Positions 56,416 to 64,000 of a stretch of DNA of 64,000 bases are shown here, in pieces. The notes under the pieces were generated by a model, which saw nothing but the letters and a program-made list of their open reading frames with translations, was not told the DNA's origin and did no database searches. This DNA is from Deroplatys truncata (Eukaryota > Arthropoda > Insecta > Mantodea > Mantidae), in assembly GCA_030765065.1 (NCBI GenBank), contig CM060979.1, positions 13,793,001-13,857,000 of the forward strand. The letters are read 5' to 3'. How positions within the stretch are numbered: the first letter of the stretch is position 1; each line of letters opens with the position of its first letter. The position numbers and the translations under genes were made by a program.

Positions 56416-56831
56416 TATGAGGGCAGTTCATAAAATAAGTTTCAGTCTCCTTATTCACAAGCAGGAGAGGCAGTACTGCACTGTAGGTTGGTTCAGTACC
56501 TTCCTGGCAGTGTCAGTGTGAGGTTACATTTAACTGAGATAGGCTTATAAAATGTGTTTTGCAATAGAAGCTCCTACCAAGTGTGAGATACATAAAGTGA
56601 TACTGTTTCTGTGGGCAAAAAGACAAGCGGCAGCAGCAATTCTTAGGTTATTGCAGTGCACATGAACATTATGGGTTTTGAAGATTAAAAACAGAAGCGT
56701 TATTAACAGTGAAGTATTCATCATGATTTAGATTGAGTCACACTTTTTTACACTCACCTTCACTAATTAAAGTTACGTAAAACAGGAAACGTTTTCAAGG
56801 GCATTTGTCCTCATCGTCAGCGACTGGGTGA

Positions 56832-57621
56832 CTAAGGGTCGCTTTCTCCCATGTCCTCTTCTTCCTCATCCTGCGAATTCTGACTCTGTTGCCATCTGGT
56901 GTTGGGGGCACAAAATTTTAACACATTGCTTACAGGCGGGATTTCAAAATTAATGACGTTGTTGCTGTTTTTGACGATGTGTATTTTTTCCAAGATGTTC
57001 AATTCTATTGGTGTGGTGAGGGGTTTTAACAACTTTATACTTTGGCCAATGTTGTGGTTTTCAGTCCAAAAATGGTGTGATACAGCGGATTTCTCTATTT
57101 GTTTTAGTTTTATGTTTCTTTGGTGTTCCTTGAGTCTGGTTTCCAACTTTCTTTTAGTTTTTCCTATGTAGTATTTCTCACAATCCTCACAACTGATCTG
57201 GTAAATTGCGGATTTTAATGTGTTTGGGATGGTATTTTTGAGAGGTGTGTTTAGTAAGTTCTTCAAGCTGAATTTGTTCTGTGGAGCTAGTCTAATGTTA
57301 AATTTGTTGAAGATTCGTTCAAATTTTCTAAAGGCCCAAGGGTGGTATGTGAATTTCTTGTATTTCCAATTTGTGTTTGAGAGAGGCGTTAAGAGTGGTG
57401 GAATGTGAAATTGCCTTGAGTTTTTCCTTCTTGTATATCATGTTGCTTATGAGATCTGAGTTGAATCCATTAGTTATTGCTATTTTTTCTATATGTTGTT
57501 GTTCTTTTAAAAATTCCTCTTTACTCAAGGGGACGCTATGCAACCGGTGGATTAAACTTCTAAAGACGGCTAGTTGGTGCGAAGTTGGGTTGCAACCATT
57601 TTTCTTTATGTAGTTGTCCAC
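56832..57621 (-). pseudogene. PLE 2 reverse transcriptase thumb and GIY-YIG (minus copy)
   Basis: The frame from 57621 includes M-D-N-Y-I-K-K-N-G-C-N-P-T-S-H-Q-L-A (RT thumb, matching the N-P-T-S-H-K-H-A of element 1). After a frame change (about 57330) it gives S-A-I-Y-Q-I-S-C-E-D-C-E-K-Y-Y-I-G-K-T-K-R, then R-L-K-E-H and H-H-F-W. It ends in an acidic tail (E-E-E-E-D-M-G-E-S-D-P). The first G of G-I-Y has become S-A-I-Y here; the plus copy keeps S-G-I-Y. Confidence 0.85.
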
Positions 57622-57716
57622 ATGTGTGGGTTTTCTATGTATGCCGAATTTAAAGCTATTTTGATCTCTGGTTAATCAAATTTAACATTAGACTAGCTCC
57701 ACAGAACAAATTCAGC

Positions 57717-58150
57717 TTGAAGAACTTACTAAACACACCTCTCAAAAATACCATCCCAAACACACTAAAATCCGGAATTTACGAGATCAGTTGTGAGGAT
57801 TGTGAGAAATACTACATAGGAAAAACTAAAAGAAACTTGGAAACCAGACTTAAGGAACACCAAAGAAACATAAAACTAAAACAAATAGAGAAATCCGCTG
57901 TATCACACCATTTTTGAACTGAAAACCACATTGGCCGAAGTATAAAGTTGTTAAAACCCCTCACCACACCAATAGAATTGAACATCTGGGAAAAAATACA
58001 CATCGTCAAAAACAGCAACAACGTCATTAATTTTGAAATCCCGCCTGTAAGCAATGTGTTAAAACTTTGTGCCCCCAACACCAGATGGCAACGGGTCAGA
58101 ATTCGCAGGATGAGGAAGAAGAGGACATGGGAGAAAGCGACCCTTAGTCA
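57717..58150 (+). pseudogene. PLE 2 GIY-YIG endonuclease (plus copy)
   Basis: It encodes S-G-I-Y-E-I-S-C-E-D-C-E-K-Y-Y-I-G-K-T-K-R-N-L and R-L-K-E-H. A TGA replaces the W of the H-H-F-W motif at 57915-57917, and a single-base change of frame follows near 57940. It resumes L-K-P-L-T-T-P-I-E-L-N-I-W-E-K-I-H-I-V. The 3' part is close to the minus copy read in reverse. Confidence 0.85.
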
Positions 58151-58999
58151 CCCAGTCGCTGACGATGAGGACGAATGCCCTCGAAAACGTTTCCTGTTTT
58201 ACGTAACTTTAATTAGTGAAGGTGAGTGCAAAAAGTGTGACTCAATCTAAATCATTATGGGTTTTGTTCGACATTAGTGTGGGCAACTTTCTGTCGTGAA
58301 CTATGAGGTTGTTGCAGATGTGGATAATGTCAGACAAAATCACTGTTTCATAAATTCAGAACTCAATGAACATTTTCTGCAAATCATAGGACTGTTCTAT
58401 ATGAAGTAATGACACAAACGTTAGGTTATTGCAAGTTTTGACCTCGCTGAGTGCCGAAAATTCTGTCTGAAGCACAAAAAACCAGTAGTATGGAAACAGA
58501 ACTGACATTCGTTCAACACTATGAGAGAAGGTCAATGCTTTCTCGACCAGATTGTCACAGGAGATGAGGCGTGGGTTTGGTACGTGAGCTTCAAAACAAA
58601 ATGACAGTTAATGGTAAGGAGTCACACCAACACACCTACGCCTCCAAACATTTTCAACAAAGAAGCTCATGGCAACTGTGTTTTGGGACAAGCAAGGTGT
58701 ATTGTGGTTGGAGTTCATATAATGAGGCACAACATTAAGCTCTTGATGTCTGCTGTCAGACATTAACCAAACTTAGGAGACTAACTCAGAACAAACGACA
58801 TGGCATTTTGAGTTCTGGGGTTCCTTTTTTTTTTTTTCAACGATAATGCTAGGCCTCATCCTGCTGCATGCACTCAAAAAGTCTCCTGCAACAGTTCAAG
58901 TGGGAGGTTTTGATCAACCAGCATATAGCCCTGACTTGGCTCCGAGTGTCTATCACTTGTTCCGGCTGTTGAATCTTTGCAATTGACAGTTCATGTGGC

Positions 59000-59699
59000 T
59001 TCGTGTAATGTTGGCTATATTGTGGTTGCTACGTTGCCAGAGTGGTTAGTAAACAACAACAGCTGATTGTTCTCCTTTCTATCGCGTCTAAGTAGCACAC
59101 AAAAAGTGTACGTAAGTAGCGAACGTCAATGAATAATAACTATTTCCTATTATTATTGTTAATTGAAAATAACTCGGCATAAACACTGCAACGTATGTAG
59201 AATAAATTACACACTTTTGACAACATAGAAACAGAATAATGCAAACGTGCCTGCTACAATGATTAGAAATAAAAAAATTATAAGCTGCGATAACAAAGTT
59301 ATTTACATTCACACTGTGTTCCAGATGGTTCAGGCATGTTGTCCTCTCACTTCCTTGTAAATAACCGTTCTCGTGATTAGCCCAAGAGCTGTTGCAGTTC
59401 ATTGTACGGCTTTATCAGCAGGAATAGAGGGATGCCCATGAACCTCCACATACTCCTCCTGCTCAAAGAATTCCTGGGTCCTTCTTAACAGTTTCAATGC
59501 CTGACTATCAAGTGGCACATCTTGATGCAAAGGATTTTCACTTCGTGAATCATTACTTGGTGATCGGTGTCGTTTTTGAGACATTGTCACACTTCAAATC
59601 GTCTATAAATAATTTGAATGAAATATATATAATATATTTATATATAAACAAACTCAACAACAACCACCACAAATATAAATAACAATGAACAATATTAGC
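59000..59699 (-). other. Unassigned insert in the mariner, with a short serine-rich ORF
   Basis: The segment interrupts mariner sequence. It holds a minus-strand frame of 63 codons (59590-59399), M-T-M-S-Q-K-R-H-R-S-P-S-N-D-S-R and then L-R-R-T-Q-E-F-F-E-Q-E-E-Y-V-E-V-H-G-H-P, followed by a stop. The composition looks like a real protein rather than a chance frame, but I do not recognise it. It could be a retrocopy or a fragment of another element. About 100 bp upstream on its strand is AT-rich with no clear promoter. Confidence 0.35.
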
Positions 59700-60977
59700 T
59701 TGCAAAGTACTAATTAATTTTGAAGATTTAGAAGAAGAAGTAACAGTGATGTGTCATAATTTAATAAAAAGAGTTGAAGGTTGTTACACTACATCACTAA
59801 AATGTTCTTACTTGAACGCGTTTCGGGAGACGATTTGCTCCCATCGACAGCATGTTTTCAACAGAATTTGCCAGTTATTGTCTGGGGAATGTGTGTGGCT
59901 AGTGGTGTTCTCTGGTGCTGGGCTAATGAACTTCCAAAGGCTGCTGGGTGCGGGCAGTTTGAAACTCATCAGGTGATTCCTGTGTTTGACGATATGTATT
60001 TTTTCCCAGATGTCCAATTCATTGCTGCTGTTGATCGGTTTTAAGAGTTTTATGTTAGGAGTGATATCATGGTTTGAAGAACAGAAATGATGTGTTACTG
60101 CTGATTTATCTGGCTGCTTTTGGTAAATGCATCTCATATGCTCTTTAAGTCTTATTTCAGGATTTCTTTTAGTTCTTCCTTTGTATACCAGGTTACAGCC
60201 ATTACAAACAATTTGATATATACCAGCTGATTTATCGTTGGGGATAGAATCTTTTGTTCTGTTGCATAGTAGTTTCTGTATATTGTGGTTATTCTGTGAA
60301 GACAGGATGATATTGTATTTCTTGAAAATCCTTTGAAATTTATGATGTATCCAAGGGTGATAAGTGAATTTTCTATATGCTTGTGGTTTTTGTTGTCTGA
60401 GTAAAGTAGTAGTTTGTTGGATGTATTTCTGTCTTTCAAACTTTTGTATCTTCTTATCTATTGCTTTTTTCTGGTATCCAATCATAGTGGCTATGTGGAT
60501 AATGTGTTGGTATTCTTTCTGGTATTCCTCTTTCTCCAATGGTATATGCACTAACGTGTTTGTAAAACTATTTAAAATTGCATGTTTGTGGCTTGTAGGA
60601 TTGTAGCTATTGTTTCTAATATAATTTTCTGTGTGAGTTGGTTTTCTGTAAATGCCGAACGTTAGTTTGTTGTTGCATTATTTCTGATGATCCTGATGTC
60701 TAGGTAAGGTAATTGGCCATTTTATTATTTTTCTATTGTGAATTTAATAGAACTTTTTTGTAAATTCAATAATTTCAAAGCATTTTCTGAAAGTTTTTTT
60801 GGAACAATAGCAAAAATATCATCTACGTACCTATACCAGGTGAATAGCCAGCAAAATCAGTTGAAAACATGCTGACGATGGGAGCAAACCATCTCCCGAA
60901 ACGCGTTCAAGTAAGAACATTTTAGTGATGTAGTGTAACAACCTTCAACTCTCTTTATTTTAAATTGCAAGGTACTA
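59700..60977. mobile_element. Penelope-like element 3: long minus copy plus plus-strand stub
   Basis: TTGCAAAGTACTA (59700-59712) and TTGCAAGGTACTA (60965-60977) flank it, one mismatch. The minus copy fills 59713 to about 60852; the plus part is only about 110 bp (60853-60964) and consists of the 3' end with a hammerhead-like core at 60872-60901. The left end has the same extra segment as element 1 ('aattttgaagatttagaag'). It belongs to the same lineage as element 1 but is more mutated. Confidence 0.88.
59808..60837 (-). pseudogene. PLE 3 reverse transcriptase C-terminus and GIY-YIG
   Basis: It starts at F-T-W-Y-R-Y-V-D-D-I-F-A-I (about 60846-60801). After a frame break (about 60690-60560) an open frame (60551-59808) runs I-P-L-E-K-E-E-Y-Q-K-E-Y, then A-G-I-Y-Q-I-V-C-N-G-C-N-L-V-Y-K-G-R-T-K. 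The Y-I-G motif has become Y-K-G, which would probably disable the nuclease. H-H-F-C replaces H-H-F-W. The ORF's last residues run into the terminal repeat. Confidence 0.88.
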
Positions 60978-61536
60978 CTTGATGCACATGCTAAAGATTC
61001 ACAAACTGAAACACGTGGTTTGAAATAGCTGCATCTGGCAACAGAGCCATTTACAGTTGCGCTTCCGCTTTGTCATAGACCACCCAAAGTGCTGCCTTGT
61101 AATTGGTTTAGGAAGTCTTTAACAGTTAAAGCTTTTCAGCTATTTCTTTGCGAGTGTACCAACTTAATCGCTAGCTGTCAAGTGCAATGTTTCAACGGCG
61201 GGGGTATAAACATGAAGAAATGGCTTGGGTCACATCGATGAAACAGATGAGCAGTCAAGGAGAGCATGCCAGGTGGCTACATTTGGAGGTAGCAGAATTC
61301 TATGCAGAGGGAATTTATAGCTTGTGAAGCAATATGATAAATGCAATATGGAAATTATAAAGTAGCATTCCTTAAAATGAATTAACGGAGCTTACTTTCT
61401 GAATTGCCCGGTAGTATCCCACTTTCTGTATTGGTAGGGTAGTTCATTGTTATAAAACATCAAAACTGTAGGAATTGCTGGTTCATTTTGAAAGTAAAAT
61501 CAATAAAATATGTAATGCTTGTTCTGTTTATTTTAG

Positions 61537-61829
61537 GCTGGAAGTGAAAGTCCTGTCAGCAGCTCATTAAATGGCAGCAGTTTAGGAAGTAACACGGGTA
61601 GTTTAAAACGTACCAGCCGTCTTTCTGGAAGACGAACACAACAACAGACCTCCCTGGTTGAGGACTGTGTAGCCCTGGATAACAGCTCTGTAGTTGTTAC
61701 TGGTATCAATCCCCTGGATGCAGCTGGATCATGGGATGCGCTAGGTTGGCAACAACGTGCTTTGGGAGCTAGTCCCAAGAAAGCAAGTTCGAGCTCACTT
61801 AGCTTGCTTGGTGCTCAGGATTGTTCCAG
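61537..61829 (+). CDS. USP32: USP32 coding exon H (Ser-rich linker)
   Basis: Ninety-seven codons plus two bases. It opens A-G-S-E-S-P-V-S-S-S-L-N-G-S-S-L-G-S-N, then S-L-K-R-T-S-R-L-S-G-R-R-T and S-V-V-V-T-G-I-N-P-L-D-A-A-G-S-W-D. It ends S-L-L-G-A-Q-D-C-S and a split codon. The serine-rich first half is what the insert within the vertebrate DUSP region also looks like, but the residues are not conserved; I assign it by phase (0 in), splice sites ('ttattttag', GTACAG) and open frame. The next exon is beyond the window or not recognised. Confidence 0.8.
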
Positions 61830-62078
61830 GTACAGTGAATCTATTCATTAAGGTTGAATTAAGTAGTTAAGTTTGCTCTTCTGTTCTACGTTCATTGCTG
61901 TTAAATGTCACTGTTATGTTATAAACTGATATGCAATGGAGTACAAACCATAATAGAGTAAAAATCTTAATCAAAATGGCAGAGGGGGGAATAAGAAAGA
62001 ATGAACGAAAAAATACAAAATCTCAAATTCTTAATGCTGGTAGCATTACTGCGACAATTGGCAATATGTTCCCTCCCC
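61830..62078. other. Start of the next USP32 intron
   Basis: No feature is recognised before the LTR that starts at 62079. Confidence 0.5.
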
Positions 62079-63110
62079 TGAGGCAGTATTTTAATACCGG
62101 AATAATTTCAATTGTATTTTATATAATAAGTAAATTAAATAACAGCCCGCCTTGAAACAATATGTATGTAATAATTGTTTAAATGTATGTAACAGTCATT
62201 GCATATGCTTATTTTTATTGTAAAACATATTTTATAATGATTTATGATTTAGATTGAGTCACACTTTTTTACACTCACCTTCACTAATTAAAGTTAAATA
62301 AAACAGGAAACGTTTTCGAGGGCATTCGTCCTCATCGTCAGCGATTTAATCTGTAATGTTTTATAATGTTATGTGAATACAATACATACTTTAATAATGC
62401 AAGAGCTTTGAGAATAATAAGTTTTGAGTTGCTAACAATGAGGTAATAATGAGGTAACCTTGTAGCAATAATGAGTTAGAGTGTTTGAAAAGTTACCAGT
62501 CATGATTATATCAAAGATAAGGTAAATTCAGTTTAATACAGTTTAAAATTAGCCAATCAATAGCAAGGAAAAAGTTTAAGTAAAGTGCAGATATTCTATT
62601 GGACTAGAATTAGCTAATCAGAGACTTGAAATACCGAAGCTTACAAGGTTTAACCATTAAAGTTGCTCAGTTGCTGGCAAACCTTAGTAGTGAACAGATG
62701 GAAGATGTGTTCTCTATGTGTGAATCGTAAAATATGTATACGCTCTAAGTGAAAGTATTGAAGAATCTCACAGCTCTTAAAAAGTGTAGTGCTTTTTAAA
62801 AATGTGCAAGAATTAATAAAAGAAGTGAATTTAAAAACTTAAATTCTGTGATGTCTACAATCATTGTCACACCGCACCCTAATTAAGAGATACGTGACTC
62901 TACAAACAAGACTGACGCAGCCGAGGCAAATTCAAACATAAATAATGTATAGAAGCAGTTTTAATAACAAAGTTAAATATTATAGTGTAAAACTTGGAGT
63001 ATAATAACAAAAACACATCTTCAAATCAGCTTCTCATACGTAGCAGCATATTGCGTGATAACAGTAACTATTATGTAATCAACAAATTCAAACGGATGCC
63101 CAAAGCATGT
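62079..63110 (+). repeat. LTR (family 2), plus-oriented, interrupted by a PLE micro-element
   Basis: It starts TGAGGCAGTATTTTAATACC, the reverse complement of the 14123-15060 and 23049-23997 LTR ends. It continues with 'aacagcccgccttgaaacaatatgtatgtaataat', 'attagctaatcagagact' and 'gcagccgaggcaaattc' in the expected order. The segment 62240-62358 is an insertion. The right end fades into sequence with 'tacgtaa' words near 63100 and no clear primer-binding site, so the end is approximate. Confidence 0.7.
62230..62368 (-). mobile_element. 119-bp Penelope-derived micro-element with hammerhead-like core
   Basis: TTTTATAATG flanks 62240-62358 exactly (62230-62239, 62359-62368). The insert is a single 3'-terminal module of PLE 2 type: 'gattgagtcacacttttttacactcacc' through to 'cctcatcgtcagcga'. 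The minus strand has CTGACGA (62341-62335), a stem GAGG/CCTC and GAAA (about 62317-62314). It has no coding sequence and no second inverted end. Confidence 0.8.
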
Positions 63111-63537
63111 TCCAGGAACTCCTTAAATGCAACTAAATAAATAATACGTAAAATACAATTACGTAAGCATACAACTTCAAGTTAAATAAACATTATGCAA
63201 CAACAAATATACTACTTCACCCAAATGTAAATTTCAATACAGGTGCTTGATGTGTGGAGTTGGAGTGGAGTGTGTATCGGAGGGGACTTGGCACTAATTC
63301 AGTGAATGCAGATATTGTACCTATGCCCCTTGAGGGGATGCTTCTGGGAGGGAGGGATGAGGTGAGAGGAGACACCGGGTGGCCGCAACCAGGAGTTATG
63401 GCACATCAGTGACAGGGCCCCTACAGTTTCCAGATTGAGAATCCCTGGCGGTTCGATAAGCAGACTGGGTACCCCATCCCACAAAGAGGGTCCAACAGCA
63501 ACAACATCAAAATTTGATAGAGTAAACATTATCTAAA
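63111..63537. other. Unassigned intronic sequence
   Basis: A GC-richer block (63290-63490) with no recognised family; a minus-strand 76-codon frame in it (63529-63299) has no visible domain. Confidence 0.4.
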
Positions 63538-64000
63538 TGCATATCCATTATATTTCTGATCCCTCTAGTTGTACCAAGCTTTCATTCCTTTATTTAATGG
63601 CATACATTAAAGCTGTTTATTGTTCTTTGTTAATTTCCACCAGTTTTTGCTGTTCTTTGTAGATTTTGCCATTGATTTGAGGCAATAGCCAGTTTTGAGT
63701 TGCATATAAACAAACTACAGATGACCCTTTCACAGAGAAAGCAACGCTCAATGGATATGCAGGTATCCAGGTCTGAGGTTAGAAAGCACATTTATTACTA
63801 ATTTCTTCCAGTTTCATGCTTCCAGCTTGTGACTACACAGAGCACTAGTGGCTGTTTCATGTCACAGCCGCCTAGAATAATCTCTACATTGAAAAGTCTA
63901 ATATGCACAATATTAGGGTGACCAGATGTCCTGCTTTTCGCAGGATACTCCTTTTTTTTTGACACCTTTTCCTGCTGCCTGCGAAGAGACTCTAAAACCT
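63538..64000. repeat. Relative of the Harbinger-type MITE, inverted and cut by the window end
   Basis: Similar in reverse complement to about 41990-42345: 'ctttcattcctttatttaatggcatacatt', 'atagccagttttgagttgcatataaacaaa', 'cactagtggctgtttcatgtcac'. The terminal repeat is not visible; the part near 63915-64000 departs from the other copy. Confidence 0.7.

Larger units (their letters stand above)
56667..58266. mobile_element. Penelope-like element 2: inverted pair with 14-bp duplication
   Basis: CATTATGGGTTTTG flanks it exactly (56667-56680, 58253-58266). A minus-oriented copy (56681 to about 57672) meets a plus-oriented copy (about 57673-58252) head to head. The outer ends are complementary (gattgagtcacac...), with about 50 bp extra on the left. 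Hammerhead-like cores lie near both ends (minus, ending at 56820; plus, 58159-58186). It is a different PLE lineage from elements 1 and 3. The insertion lies in the mariner's transposase region. Confidence 0.9.
56551..58995 (+). pseudogene. Decayed mariner transposase, interrupted by PLE 2
   Basis: From ATG 56551 the start reads M-C-F-A-I-E-A-P-T-K-C-E-I-H-K-V-I. After PLE 2, stops are frequent, but landmarks survive: V-T-G-D-E-A-W-V-W (first Asp region, about 58555), a damaged H-D-N-A-R-P-H-like stretch (N-D-N-A-R-P-H, about 58840) and P-A-Y-S-P-D-L-A-P-S (about 58925). A C-terminal scrap with M-K-K-W-L-G-S-H lies at about 61213. It cannot be functional. Confidence 0.75.
56416..61413 (+). 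mobile_element. Mariner element split by two or more nested insertions
   Basis: The outer ends pair as TGAGGGCAGTTCATAAAATAAG (from 56418) with, in reverse complement of the right end at 61411, CCGGGCAATTCAGAAAGTAAG, and TA follows each. Mariner sequence is readable at 56418-56666, 58267 to about 58995 and about 61190-61411. PLE 2 (56681-58252) and a further segment (about 58996-61190, with PLE 3 inside) separate these parts. The mariner is therefore the oldest layer. Confidence 0.75.

Noticed and set aside
60152..60439. Overlapping minus-strand frame in PLE 3
   Set aside because: It is a shadow of the RT/endonuclease frame 59808-60551 in another phase.

Overview
The window is animal nuclear DNA, most likely from an insect with a large, repeat-rich genome. 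It is AT-rich and has long introns with consensus GT/AG splice sites. Its repeats are a typical arthropod mix: mariner/Tc1 elements, Jockey/I-like and other LINEs, Penelope-like elements (PLEs), Gypsy-type LTRs and tRNA-derived SINEs. A polyneopteran such as a cockroach or stick insect would fit, but the sequence alone does not settle the species.

The only host gene I can support is the insect orthologue of the deubiquitinase USP32, on the + strand. Eight consecutive coding exons (17061-61829; 1,358 nt, about 452 codons) carry the N-terminal EF-hand region, the start of the DUSP domain and part of the serine-rich linker after it. All exon junctions are in phase and no exon carries a lesion. 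The first exon (about 60 residues) and the rest of the DUSP-Ubl-USP region lie outside the window. Exons make up 3% of the 45 kb they span; the rest is introns of 87 bp to 11.5 kb.

Region by region: 1-17060 (upstream or first intron) holds two SINEs, LTR copies, a hAT relic, deleted mariners, LINE fragments and a 1.8-kb TIR element. Intron 17376-28888 is a mariner graveyard (five elements). Intron 29049-32045 holds a LINE cut by a 159-bp PLE-derived micro-element. Intron 32286-42700 holds a young, non-autonomous LTR retrotransposon whose two 1,091-bp LTRs look identical, plus a solo LTR, a SINE, a LINE, three copies of an unclassified 0.8-kb repeat ('repeat C') and a Harbinger-type MITE. Introns 42842-53046 hold LINEs, a SINE and an inverted-duplex PLE. 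Intron 53215-61536 holds a mariner split by a second PLE and by another insert that itself contains a third PLE.

The most distinctive pattern is in the PLEs. All three larger insertions are two oppositely oriented, 5'-truncated copies joined head to head, with the 3' ends facing out, flanked by 12-14-bp target-site duplications. Most ends carry a hammerhead-ribozyme-like core. Two tiny insertions (159 and 119 bp) are made only of these ends, which suggests that the terminal module can be mobilised without any coding sequence.
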